This document shows positions 51,838 through 59,734 of a DNA stretch of 64,000 nt, piece after piece. This DNA is from Arthrobacter sp. (GTDB lineage: Bacteria; Actinomycetota; Actinomycetes; Actinomycetales; Micrococcaceae). The position numbers and the translations under genes were made by a program. The notes beneath the pieces were generated by a model. The model was given only the letters and a program-made list of their open reading frames with translations, ran no database searches and was not told where the DNA came from. Within the stretch, counting starts at the first letter, position 1; the number at the start of each line of letters is the position of its first letter. The stretch lies in the NCBI RefSeq assembly GCF_031179985.1, contig NZ_JAPSHJ010000015.1, positions 22,947 to 86,946 of the forward strand, given 5' to 3'.

Positions 51838-52365
51838 CTAATGCGCCCGCGGCACCTTGAAGTGGGTGAGCCGGGCGTCCTGGCCATCCAGTTCCGCCCA
51901 GGGCTTTTCGGTCTCCAGGACAGTCAGCCCGCTGGTGGGAAACCTGGTGGCTGCATCCATATAGGCATCGTGATCGGAGTCGCGGGAGGCCAGATGCATC
52001 GCAAGGTCCTGCACACCGGGCATATGCGAAATGACCATGAGTGTGGTGACGGTGTCCGGCACATGGTTGATAACGGTGAGCATCCGCTGGGCCGACGCTG
52101 CGTAGAGTCCGCCCTCCAGCTTAGGGGTGGGTGCTTTATCTCCGAGCTCGCTGCACACCCACGTACAGGTCTGCCGCGTTCGCAGGGCGCTGGAGCACAG
52201 AATGAAATCGGGAACCACATCATGTTTGAGCAGCCATTTGCCGGCCAGCGGGGCCTCCCGGTGACCCCGCTCTTCAAGGGGACGGTCGTGATCGGCAACC
52301 CCGCCAGGCCAGTCGGCCTTGGCATGGCGCATGATCACCAGCCGCTTAATATAGTGCTCACTCAT
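51838..52365 (-). CDS. SixA-type histidine phosphatase
   Basis: 175 residues. The phosphohistidine motif is LVIMRHAKADW (about residues 10-20); the second catalytic His is in VISHMPGVQDLA. DRPLEERGHREAPLAGKWL and SSALRTRQT are SixA-like. It dephosphorylates phosphohistidine or small phosphoesters. A TAGGCT -10 box exactly 6 nt before the ATG indicates a leaderless mRNA. Confidence 0.88.
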   Translation of the reverse strand: MSEHYIKRLVIMRHAKADWPGGVADHDRPLEERGHREAPLAGKWLLKHDVVPDFILCSSALRTRQTCTWVCSELGDKAPTPKLEGGLYAASAQRMLTVINHVPDTVTTLMVISHMPGVQDLAMHLASRDSDHDAYMDAATRFPTSGLTVLETEKPWAELDGQDARLTHFKVPRAH

Positions 52366-52371
52366 GCCCCA

Positions 52372-52377
52372 AGCCTA
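52372..52377 (-). promoter_or_regulatory. -10 box of a leaderless promoter for the SixA gene
   Basis: On the minus strand TAGGCT is followed by 6 nt and the ATG at 52365. It is the same hexamer and spacing as at tmk. Confidence 0.55.
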
Positions 52378-52403
52378 TAGGCGCTTGCCAGCGGCTGCTG
52401 GGG

Positions 52404-52589
52404 TCAGGACAAGTGCGCGGATGTCTTGAAGGGAGTAACCGAGCCACTCAGTGCGCGCTCCAGCGGCGACCGCATTGACGGAAGACCCGGGTCAACGAGC
52501 GTAAGCCCTTCCGGACCTTCAACCAGGTAAAAGTTGACGAATGCGTCCGCGAAGCGGTGGACGTTGTCGGCGACCTCAGTGAATGCCAT
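52404..52589 (-). pseudogene. Truncated MBL-fold metallo-hydrolase (N-terminal remnant)
   Basis: 61 codons beginning MAFTEVADNVHRFADAFVNFYLVEGPEGLTLVDPGLP, the first strands of a metallo-beta-lactamase fold. The frame stops before the HxHxDH zinc motif, so about three quarters of a usual 230-300-residue protein is missing. An intact GGGAG ribosome binding site remains. The missing part is not found downstream, where the SixA promoter begins. Confidence 0.6.
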
Positions 52590-52623
52590 GGTTGCTCCCT
52601 CGCCGCAGATCCTGCAGCCGTGG

Positions 52624-53199
52624 TTAGCCTGTGTGGCGCCCCGTGAGCTTGTCCAGCAGTCGGTCAACCATTCCAACACCCGGCCCGACAGTCTTGTGGA
52701 ACAACTCGGAGTGCGGCGCAGCGGGGTGTGGACGGGTAGGTGCCAGTTTCTTGGCCTTCTGTACTTTTTCGCCCATATCGACGAGTTGTTCGGCAGGAAT
52801 GTGAGCGCGTAGTTTCGGGAACTGTTCGGACTCCTCGTCGTTCGCATGGTGACGCAACTTTGCCTCCAACTGTTGAACCAGTTCCATAAAGGTTGGATCA
52901 GAAGGATCCACGCCTTCCACCTGCTTCATCAAGCGGACAATCTCGTCGTGTTCCTTCTTGTCGTGCTCGACCTCCTCGGGGCCATTTGGCACGTGTTCTT
53001 CTATCGCGGGGTAAACGAACATCTCCTCGGCAACGGCGTGGCGCATCACTTCGGCGATCAAAGTATCGGCCAAGTCTCTGCGCTGGCCGGCATCTGACGT
53101 TCCCTCAATCTGTCCGAACAGCTCCACCATCTGCTGATGGTCAGCAGTGAGGATGTCCACCACATCCGATCCTTGCCCACCAGCGTTGGACTCGTTCAT
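52624..53199 (-). CDS. Hemerythrin-domain protein
   Basis: 191 residues. The HHE cation-binding four-helix bundle is visible as ILTADHQQMVELFGQIE, EVMRHAVAEEMFVYPAIEEH, EHDKKEHDEIVRLMKQVE and KLRHHANDEESEQFPKLR. It would bind a di-iron centre, for oxygen or nitric-oxide sensing or metal buffering. AGGAGG 8 nt upstream sets the ATG. A Lys/Pro-rich tail follows the domain. Confidence 0.88.
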   Translation of the reverse strand: MNESNAGGQGSDVVDILTADHQQMVELFGQIEGTSDAGQRRDLADTLIAEVMRHAVAEEMFVYPAIEEHVPNGPEEVEHDKKEHDEIVRLMKQVEGVDPSDPTFMELVQQLEAKLRHHANDEESEQFPKLRAHIPAEQLVDMGEKVQKAKKLAPTRPHPAAPHSELFHKTVGPGVGMVDRLLDKLTGRHTG

Positions 53200-53364
53200 G
53201 ACACGGACCTCCTGCAGATCGTTTCTCCTACCCTGGGTACGAGGTCAAGCTACCACCGCACGGCAGTGGGATCTATAGGTGAAGTCTCATCCAGTGTGGC
53301 CAGGCATGCCGGCTCCAGCTTGCCCTTCTTCAGGGGTAGCGCTGACGGAATCCGGGACGAAGTT

Positions 53365-53397
53365 GACTGAGGCACGGCAAAATGCCGTGCCTCAGTC
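53365..53397. terminator. Perfect hairpin between the winged-helix gene and hemerythrin gene
   Basis: A 15-bp perfect stem GACTGAGGCACGGCA/TGCCGTGCCTCAGTC with an AAA loop, 14 nt past the stop of the winged-helix gene. The U-tract is weak. Confidence 0.6.
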
Positions 53398-53410
53398 GTC
53401 CTGGAAAACG

Positions 53411-54283
53411 CTAGATCGAGTATTCCGGAGCGGCCCAGACAATGACCTCCGGGTGCTCGTAGAAGCGGTAGCCTTGGCCGCGGACAGTGCGCACAGTGTT
53501 GGCCAGGCGGCCGAGCTTTGAACGGAGGCGGCGGATGTGGACGTCGATGGTGCGCTCGTTCGGCACCTCTTCAGCATTCCGCCACAGGCCTTCAAGGAGT
53601 TCGTCGCGGCCAACGGTGCGGGTGCCGTTTTCCACCAGGTAGTTCAGCAGTTCGAATTCCTTGAACGTCAGATTCAGTGATTCGCCGTCGAGGTGGACTT
53701 CACGGCGGGCAAGATCGATCAGCACACCGGAAGGGCGGGGATCCTGCGGCTGGGGTGTGCGGGCCGTTTCAGGGCGCTGCCGGGAGTTCACGGTGGGGTC
53801 ACCGAAAGTTGAACGGACGACGTCCAGCGCCGAACCGGGGGCGTTAGAGGGCGCGACAGCAACGGCGGCGTAGCTTTCGGCGCCGGAAACGAGGGACTGG
53901 GCATAGGCGCGGATTTCCTGAGCCAGCTTGGCGATGGAAGTCCCGGACGCCGCGGCAGTTTCCTCGTCAATACCCATGTACAGCACAAATCCGCGGGCAA
54001 CGTTCTCATTGGGAACAGGACGGACAGCCGAGCCGTTGGCCGGAGCGATTACCGGAGTGGGGGCGGTGGCGGGCGCCGGATCAACCTGGGACACGGCGCG
54101 GAGCTGGCCGTAGGAGTTGGGGTTGTAACCCTGCGGGACGAAGCCGGGCGCGGCGTAACTGCTGCTGGGAGCCGCGGGAGCGAGGGCAGGGCGGCCACCA
54201 AAACCTGGGCGGACACCGGCGGGCGGAGCGCTCTTGTTGGCGTTACGGACGGAGATGTGGACGTATCCAGATGCAACTGACAT
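53411..54283 (-). CDS. Winged-helix (OmpR-type) regulator without a receiver domain
   Basis: 290 residues. The C-terminus (about 185-285) is a complete Trans_reg_C winged helix: GVLIDLARREVHLDGESLNLTFKEFELLNYLVENGTRTVGRDELLEGLWRN, then RTIDVHIRRLRSKLGRLANTVRTVRGQGYRFYEH. No receiver domain precedes it. Instead there is a Pro/Ala-rich stretch (about 15-95) and a small domain (about 96-150, GFVLYMGIDEETAAASGTSIAKLAQEIRAYAQSLV). The signal it responds to is unknown. GAGG upstream supports the ATG. It is divergent from the two-component operon across a 615-nt control region. Confidence 0.85.
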   Translation of the reverse strand: MSVASGYVHISVRNANKSAPPAGVRPGFGGRPALAPAAPSSSYAAPGFVPQGYNPNSYGQLRAVSQVDPAPATAPTPVIAPANGSAVRPVPNENVARGFVLYMGIDEETAAASGTSIAKLAQEIRAYAQSLVSGAESYAAVAVAPSNAPGSALDVVRSTFGDPTVNSRQRPETARTPQPQDPRPSGVLIDLARREVHLDGESLNLTFKEFELLNYLVENGTRTVGRDELLEGLWRNAEEVPNERTIDVHIRRLRSKLGRLANTVRTVRGQGYRFYEHPEVIVWAAPEYSI

Positions 54284-54898
54284 GAATGCTTACCTCAATG
54301 TGAATGGCCGTCATCGCGGCTCGAATGCTCGATTACCCCGCAATGAGAACTGGGGAGGGGCGCCCGACGCTGGGCTGGGGGCGAATGCCTAAACAACTGT
54401 TCGGGGTAGGAAAGTCAGGCGTGCATTCGACAACAGCGCATGTCAGAACCAGCGGATGTGCTGGTCTGAGATACTGCGGCTGCAGGTGCTGTTGAGTTCT
54501 TGTTCACAATGAGAGTGTGCAACGTAACAATGACAACTTGCAAGTAACAATGGACCAATCCGTCCGCATTGTGAGACAAGAGGGCGTTATGTGATGTTAA
54601 TCACTATTCTGTGAGCGCGATAAAATAACAGTTGTTTTTCTGTATGAACGTTCAGGAAAGCTGCTTTTCCGAAGGAAATTTGCTATCTGGCCTGGTTTTT
54701 TCGCTTAAATTCAGTTGCTTTTCTATTACCGAAACTCGCTGCCTCTAATGGCTGTCAATGTCCAGCCCCTTTACACGGCCTCCTGAAAAGTTCGCTCAAT
54801 TTGTATCTGCCAGGCGATGCAGGAAGACGATTACCCTCACAGGCTGCGCACAGGAAGCGCACAGCCCAAGCAATTCCGCGGGGCAAAAACTTGTGGGT
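54284..54898. promoter_or_regulatory. Long AT-rich control region with phased ACAATG boxes and a Crp-like site
   Basis: No gene is seen in these 615 nt between divergent regulators. From about 54500 the base composition turns AT-rich. ACAATG occurs at 54506, 54527 and 54547 (21 and 20 bp apart), with an inverted copy CATTGT at 54567. TGTGATGTTAATCACT (54590-54605) matches TGTGA-N6-TCACA at 9 of 10 positions. TGAACGTTCA (54653-54662) is another palindrome. This is probably a shared regulatory hub. Confidence 0.55.
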
Positions 54899-55633
54899 AT
54901 GCCACCACCTCACACCACAAATCTGCCGCAGCTCACCCATCCGGACGGCTCCCCCATCCGAGCCCTCGTTGTCGACGACGAACCAAGCCTGTCCGAGCTG
55001 ATGAGCATGGGCTTGAGAATGTCCGGCTGGTCAGTGGCAATAGCAGCGGACGGCCCGGCAGCGCTAAAGCTTGCCAAGGAGTTCCGTCCCGATGTCCTGA
55101 TTCTGGACGTGATGCTTCCCGGATTCGACGGCGTTGAGCTGCTGAAGCGGATACGCACCTTCGCTCCTGGAGTCCCGGCGCTGTTCCTGACAGCCAAGGA
55201 TGACGTGCAGGACCGCATTACGGGTCTGGCGGCCGGTGGAGACGATTACGTGACCAAGCCCTTCAGTATGGAGGAGGTCCTCTTGCGCCTCCACCGGCTC
55301 GTTCAGCGCTCAGGCGTTGCTGCCATGGACACGGCCGAACTGGCCGTGGGTGATCTCCTGCTCAACCTGGATACCCGGGAAGTTACCCGTGGAGGCGAGG
55401 ACCTGCAGTTGACCGCCACCGAATTCGAAGTGCTTCGCTACCTGATGGAAAATGCCAAACGTGTTGTCAGCAAGGCGCAGATCCTGGACAACGTCTGGAA
55501 CTACGATTTCGGCGGTCAGGCCAACATTGTGGAACTCTACATTTCCTACCTGCGGAAAAAAGTGGACGCCACCCTGCCGCCAATGATCCACACAATGCGC
55601 GGTGCGGGTTACGTCATCAAGCCAGCAGTCTGA
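54899..55633 (+). CDS. OmpR-family response regulator (TrcR-like)
   Basis: 244 residues. The receiver domain (about 20-130) shows ALVVDDEPSLSELM, the phospho-accepting Asp in VLILDVMLPGFDG, Thr in FLTAKDD and Lys in DYVTKPFSMEE. The Trans_reg_C winged helix (about 150-242) ends VELYISYLRKKVDATLPPMIHTMRGAGYVIKP. ATG 54899 is a tentative start (no strong ribosome binding site); the frame is open to 54758. The histidine kinase starts 5 nt after the stop. Confidence 0.9.
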   Translation: MPPPHTTNLPQLTHPDGSPIRALVVDDEPSLSELMSMGLRMSGWSVAIAADGPAALKLAKEFRPDVLILDVMLPGFDGVELLKRIRTFAPGVPALFLTAKDDVQDRITGLAAGGDDYVTKPFSMEEVLLRLHRLVQRSGVAAMDTAELAVGDLLLNLDTREVTRGGEDLQLTATEFEVLRYLMENAKRVVSKAQILDNVWNYDFGGQANIVELYISYLRKKVDATLPPMIHTMRGAGYVIKPAV

Positions 55634-55638
55634 CCACC

Positions 55639-57135
55639 GTGCCGTCTCTGACCTTCTCCCGCAACTGGCGCCGGCCATCGACTTGGCACCTGCGAACCCG
55701 GCTCGTCCTTGTTGCCATGGCCCTCCTGGTGGCTATTTGCGGAGCGACCGGAATCGTCAGCTACGCCTCCATGGACTCGTTTCTCACGGAGCAGTTGGAC
55801 GGCAATCTCAAGATGGCTTCGGCGAACGCTGGCAGGGCACCTTCAAGTAGTCCCAACGGGTCGCCGGATCCGCTGAATGCGCGAGGGTCCGGGGCAGGCA
55901 CTATGTTTGCCCGAATCCAGAACGGCAAGGTCAGCAGTGCCGGATTCGTGGCCTGGGGTGCAGGCCAGACGGACCTGTCCCCCCAAGACAACGCTGCTCT
56001 GCTGAGCCTGCCAATGGACGGCAAACCCGTCACGCGGACCCTTGCAGACGGAGATTATCGGTTGCTGGCACTACAAATGCGGGATGGGGGTGTGCTGGTA
56101 ACCGGTCTCCCTCTAGCAGCCAGGGAGAGCACGCTCAACTCCCTGGTCTGGACCATGACTGCCGGATCGCTCGCCGGAATACTGCTGATCGGTCTGGTGG
56201 GGACAGCGATAATCCGCCGCAACCTGCTACCCCTTGAGCAGCTGTCGGACGTGGCCACCCAGGTCTCCCGATTACCCCTCGACGCCGGCGAAGTGGCACT
56301 CGCTGTGCGGGTCCCGCCGTCGAGCGCTCATCCGGGAACTGAAGTAGGCAGGGTTGGCCACGCGCTGAACCTCATGCTGGACAATGTCTTCCGTGCGCTT
56401 GAGTCCAGACAACGGAGCGAGACCAAGGTCCGGCAGTTTGTGGCGGACGCCTCCCACGAACTGCGGACCCCCCTCACCGCGATCCGTGGCTACACCGAGC
56501 TGATGAGGATGACGGAAAATCTGACTCCCGACGGGACAAAATCGCTCGCAAGGGTTCAGAGCCAATCCGAGCGGATGACGGCCCTGGTGGAGGACCTGCT
56601 CATGCTGGCCCGTATTGATGAGGGGCAGCAGCTTCGACTCGCGGATGTGGATCTTACGCAGCTGCTGGTCGAAACGGTCAGCGATGAGCGGGTGATGGCG
56701 CCCGACCGACATTGGAAGCTGGAATTGCCGGGAGGTGCCGTAGCGGTGCGCGGCGACGCCTCGGGATTGCGCCAGGTCCTGACGAACCTTCTGTCGAACG
56801 CCCGGAAGCACACGCCGCCCGGAACCACGGTGGTGGCTGGTTTGGCGAAGTCCGAGGAGGGAAATGTCGTGATTTCCGTTACGGACGATGGTCCCGGCAT
56901 CGATCCGGAATTCGTTGACAACGTGTTCGCCCGCTTTACCCGTGGGGATGCCTCGAGGGCCAGTACTCACGCGGGAGGAAACAACCGTGAGGATGAGGGA
57001 TCCAGCGGGCTGGGATTGTCCATCGTCCACTCGATCATGGCGGCTCATGGAGGCAGGGTTGAGGTCGCCTCCCGACCTGGCAGGACCTGTTTTTTGATCA
57101 CGTTTCATCCGCAAGGCACCACGCCGTCGTCGTGA
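55639..57135 (+). CDS. Sensor histidine kinase (TrcS-like)
   Basis: 498 residues with a GTG start. Transmembrane helices lie at about 22-45 and 172-195, flanking a periplasmic sensor of about 125 residues. A HAMP domain follows, then HisKA with FVADASHELRTPLTAIRGYTEL (phospho-acceptor His) and HATPase_c with N box LTNLLSNARKHTPPG, G1 VTDDGPGIDPEF and G2 GSSGLGLSIVHSIM. It pairs with the response regulator 5 nt upstream. Confidence 0.92.
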   Translation: MPSLTFSRNWRRPSTWHLRTRLVLVAMALLVAICGATGIVSYASMDSFLTEQLDGNLKMASANAGRAPSSSPNGSPDPLNARGSGAGTMFARIQNGKVSSAGFVAWGAGQTDLSPQDNAALLSLPMDGKPVTRTLADGDYRLLALQMRDGGVLVTGLPLAARESTLNSLVWTMTAGSLAGILLIGLVGTAIIRRNLLPLEQLSDVATQVSRLPLDAGEVALAVRVPPSSAHPGTEVGRVGHALNLMLDNVFRALESRQRSETKVRQFVADASHELRTPLTAIRGYTELMRMTENLTPDGTKSLARVQSQSERMTALVEDLLMLARIDEGQQLRLADVDLTQLLVETVSDERVMAPDRHWKLELPGGAVAVRGDASGLRQVLTNLLSNARKHTPPGTTVVAGLAKSEEGNVVISVTDDGPGIDPEFVDNVFARFTRGDASRASTHAGGNNREDEGSSGLGLSIVHSIMAAHGGRVEVASRPGRTCFLITFHPQGTTPSS

Positions 57136-57220
57136 TCTCCGTTACCAAAATGTGACTTAAGTCTTCAACTCCTGTAGCGTTTTCGGGGTGCGGCTACCGT
57201 TCTGGCCGCATTTCCGGTTG

Positions 57221-57388
57221 GACGCCAAACTCTGCCGCTTCCCGGATACCTCATGACCAGGCAGAGACGGGGGACCCAGAGTCTCCGGGCATTTGCGCAG
57301 CATTCCGCCCTTGGGGTGAAGCCGACACGTGATTTTCCGTGCGGCCGGATGACCTCATCCGAACCCGACAGCTAACTCCGTAGGCGTT
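57221..57388 (+). promoter_or_regulatory. c-di-AMP riboswitch (ydaO/yuaA type)
   Basis: The leader of the transglycosylase gene contains the conserved ydaO elements in order: GACGCCAAACTCTGCCGC, GGGGGACCCA, a CTTGGGGTGAA block, a variable GTGCGGCCGG stem, and CCGACAGCTAACTCCGTAGG. GACGCC (57221-57226) can pair with GGCGTT (57383-57388) to close P1. In actinobacteria this class often precedes cell-wall hydrolase and Rpf-like genes, and ligand binding turns expression off. Confidence 0.8.
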
Positions 57389-57399
57389 GAGAGGCAATC

Positions 57400-58134
57400 A
57401 TGACTGACCCCTTGGTACAAACGCGCCCTGATCACAATCCGGAGCACAAGAATGCACCGGATCAGCCCTCAAAGCATGGGATTTCAAGGCACCGCGCGGA
57501 AAGCCCGAAAACCCCTTTCTCCCTCTCCCGGTTCAGTTCAGGCCTGGGCGGCAACGGCTATCGTCTGGCTCTTGTCGCTTCAGCCTGTGCGGTACTGATT
57601 GGTGTGGGCGCCGCCGGGCAGGCCTCAGAGCCGGCCACTCCGGCAGCTGCTCCCACGGCCCAAGCTCCCACTACGGCCAACGCCGAATCACGAATCGACT
57701 TCGAAAAGTCCCTGGTCAAGGCGGAGGCTGCTCCTTCTCAGGCGCCGGTTGAGCCACAGGCAGCTCCAGCACCTCCCCCGGCGCCTGCGCCCGCACCCGC
57801 TCCTGAGCCCGCACCTGTAGCGGTTGACGATCCTGCGGCCGCTCAGACGTATGCCGCGAGTCAGCTTGGCGCCCACGGCTGGGCTGCCGATCAGATGCAG
57901 TGCCTCACCACACTGTGGACCAAGGAATCGGACTGGAAGACCACTGCCACAAACCCCAGCAGCGGCGCCTACGGAATCGTCCAGTCCCTTCCCGCCGAGA
58001 AGATGGCGAGTGCCGGTGCTGACTACGTAACCAACTTCAGGACCCAGATCAACTGGGGCCTTGACTACATCAAGGAACGCTACGGCTCCCCCTGCGGCGC
58101 TTTGAACTTCCACTACGCGAACAACTGGTACTAA
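57400..58134 (+). CDS. Secreted transglycosylase-like (aggregation-promoting-factor C-terminal type) protein
   Basis: 244 residues. A long basic N-terminal region (1-50) precedes a membrane/signal segment (YRLALVASACAVLIGVGAAGQAS). A Pro/Ala-rich linker (about 72-145) is followed by a compact C-terminal domain (AAQTYAASQLGAHGWAADQMQCLTTLWTKESDWKTTATNPSSGAYGIVQSLP, then INWGLDYIKERYGSPCGALNFHYANNWY), with the ESxW and GAYGIxQ motifs of SLT-type lytic transglycosylases. It would cleave peptidoglycan outside the cell. GAGAGG precedes the ATG and the c-di-AMP riboswitch ends 11 nt upstream. Confidence 0.85.
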   Translation: MTDPLVQTRPDHNPEHKNAPDQPSKHGISRHRAESPKTPFSLSRFSSGLGGNGYRLALVASACAVLIGVGAAGQASEPATPAAAPTAQAPTTANAESRIDFEKSLVKAEAAPSQAPVEPQAAPAPPPAPAPAPAPEPAPVAVDDPAAAQTYAASQLGAHGWAADQMQCLTTLWTKESDWKTTATNPSSGAYGIVQSLPAEKMASAGADYVTNFRTQINWGLDYIKERYGSPCGALNFHYANNWY

Positions 58135-58157
58135 ACCTGTATCCAGGAACGCTCCGG

Positions 58158-58249
58158 GGTCCGTGGGCCAGGACCACAGAGGTCCATGGGCCAGGACCAC
58201 AGAGGTCCATGGGCCAGGACCACAGAGGTCCATGGGCCAGGACCACAGA
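58158..58249. repeat. Four tandem copies of a 23-bp unit
   Basis: Units at 58158-58180, 58181-58203, 58204-58226 and 58227-58249, identical apart from one base in the first. Each starts GGTCCATGGG and ends GACCACAGA, and each contains the inverted pair GGTCC/GGACC. The 23-bp period is not a multiple of three and no frame runs through, so it is non-coding. It lies between convergent genes. Confidence 0.85.
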
Positions 58250-58256
58250 TACCAGA

Positions 58257-58314
58257 TCGCCGGAAAACTGCTGGGTCGCCGTAATTTTCCGGCGACCCAG
58301 CAGTTTTCCGGCGA
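58257..58314. repeat. 24-bp perfect inverted repeat
   Basis: The left arm 58257-58280 (starting TCGCCGGAAAACTGC) is perfectly complementary to the right arm 58291-58314, with a 10-nt loop. It follows the tandem array by 7 nt. It may be a terminator or a REP-like palindrome; no U-tract follows on the plus strand. Confidence 0.8.
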
Positions 58315-58339
58315 CTTCGCCCTGGTGCGCCCCAGTGTT

Positions 58340-58375
58340 CCCAGGGCATACTGTGGTTCCCCAGGGCATACTGTG
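58340..58375. repeat. Two direct copies of CCCAGGGCATACTGTG
   Basis: Identical 16-bp copies at 58340-58355 and 58360-58375 (period 20). They form the third repeat type within the 58135-58413 gap. Confidence 0.8.
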
Positions 58376-58413
58376 ACCACGCTCGCGCCGGATTGCGAAC
58401 GCGGTGGAGAACC

Positions 58414-59082
58414 TCAAAGCCGGAAAGAAATAATGTTCTTCCCGTTGGGATCCTGAAGGACTGTGGCGGAGATTGCTGAGTAGTCGCGGATGTGCAGGAC
58501 GCCGTCGGGAAGCTCTCCGGTGTTAGGCCCGACAGCAATGGTCCGGATGCCGGCCGCTACACCGGCCGCAATCCCGGCGGGGGCGTCTTCAAACACCAGG
58601 GCATCGCCGGGGTCAACCCCAAGGAGCGACGCCGCCAGGAGATAGCCCTCCGGGTCCGGCTTCCCCCGGCTAACGTCAGCGGCAAAGACGGCAGAGACCG
58701 GGATGGTCAACCCGGCTGCAGCCATCCGCACTTCGGCGAGCCCTCGGAAAGCCGACGTCACCAGCGCCACAGATTCGGCCGGAAGACTGGCCAGCAGCTC
58801 CACAGCCCCCGGCACGGGAACGATCCCCCTGGTCTCAGCCAGCTCCATCCGCCCGAGCTCCTCGGTGAGGGCTTCGACGTCGGATCCGGCGGGAGCGTAG
58901 CGCCGGACTGTATCGATGGCCTGGACCCCGTGCGAGGTCCGCAGGATTTCGGCATAGTCGAGGCCGTAGCGGCCGGCGAATTCGCCCCACACCCGTTCCA
59001 CGATGCTGGTGGAATCGACGAGGGTCCCGTCCATGTCGAACAAGACACCGCGGGCGGTCAGAGTGGTGCTGGTCAGGCTCAT
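58414..59082 (-). CDS. HAD-family phosphatase (beta-phosphoglucomutase/sugar-phosphatase type)
   Basis: 222 residues. HAD motif I is VLFDMDGTLVDS, motif II the Thr/Ser in LVTSAFRGL, motif III Lys in GKPDPEGYLLAA, and motif IV VFEDAPAGIAAGVAAG. The helical cap fits subfamily I sugar phosphatases. It starts 3 nt after the upp stop, so it is co-transcribed with upp. Confidence 0.88.
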   Translation of the reverse strand: MSLTSTTLTARGVLFDMDGTLVDSTSIVERVWGEFAGRYGLDYAEILRTSHGVQAIDTVRRYAPAGSDVEALTEELGRMELAETRGIVPVPGAVELLASLPAESVALVTSAFRGLAEVRMAAAGLTIPVSAVFAADVSRGKPDPEGYLLAASLLGVDPGDALVFEDAPAGIAAGVAAGIRTIAVGPNTGELPDGVLHIRDYSAISATVLQDPNGKNIISFRL

Positions 59083-59085
59083 CCG

Positions 59086-59721
59086 TTATCCGGCGATCCC
59101 GTACAACCTGTCGCCGGCATCGCCCAGACCGGGAACGATGTAGGACTTGTCGTTGAGTTTTTCGTCGATGGACGCCAGAACGATGGTGACATTGGCGTCC
59201 GAGAGTTCTTCCTCGAGTCTGGCCAGGCCCTCCGGAGCAGCAAGGAGGCAGATGCAGGTGACGTCCGAGGCGCCGCGCTTGAAGAGGAACTTGATGGCTT
59301 CACGGAGTGTTCCGCCGGTGGCCAGCATGGGGTCCAGCACGAAGATCTGCCGGTCAGTCAGGTTCTCGGGGAGCCGTTCCGCGTAGGTGATGATGTCCAG
59401 GGTTTCCTCGTCCCTGGCCATTCCGAGGAAGCCGACCTCCGCCGTCGGAACCAGCTTGGTCATCCCTTCCAGCATGCCCAGACCGGCGCGGAGGATGGGA
59501 ACCACCAGCGGGGTGGGCTTGGTGAAGGCTGTACCCACCGCGGTGCTCACCGGTGTCTCGATGGTCACGGGCTGGGTGCGGACATCCCGCGTGGCTTCGT
59601 AGGCCAGAAGAGTTACCAGCTCCTCTGTGAGCTGCCGGAAAACCGGCGAAGGGGTCTTTTTGTCCCGCAGAACGGTGAGCTTGTGGGCGACCAGTGGGTG
59701 GTCCACGACGAGTGTGCGCAT
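59086..59721 (-). CDS. upp: Uracil phosphoribosyltransferase
   Basis: 211 residues; converts uracil plus PRPP to UMP (pyrimidine salvage). Landmarks: the [24 protein letters not shown] start, [14 protein letters not shown], the PRPP-binding [16 protein letters not shown] and the C-terminal [18 protein letters not shown] 59721 is chosen. A TAGTTT box 7 nt upstream implies a leaderless mRNA; that box abuts the stop codon of the PAP2 gene. Confidence 0.95.
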   Translation of the reverse strand: MRTLVVDHPLVAHKLTVLRDKKTPSPVFRQLTEELVTLLAYEATRDVRTQPVTIETPVSTAVGTAFTKPTPLVVPILRAGLGMLEGMTKLVPTAEVGFLGMARDEETLDIITYAERLPENLTDRQIFVLDPMLATGGTLREAIKFLFKRGASDVTCICLLAAPEGLARLEEELSDANVTIVLASIDEKLNDKSYIVPGLGDAGDRLYGIAG

Positions 59722-59728
59722 GGGGTCA

Positions 59729-59734
59729 AAACTA
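59729..59734 (-). promoter_or_regulatory. -10 box of a leaderless promoter for upp
   Basis: On the minus strand TAGTTT is followed by 7 nt and the ATG at 59721. It begins immediately after the stop of the PAP2 gene. Confidence 0.45.

Noticed and set aside
58158..58249. The tandem repeats as a CRISPR array
   Set aside because: Units abut without spacers, are 23 bp long, and no cas gene is near.
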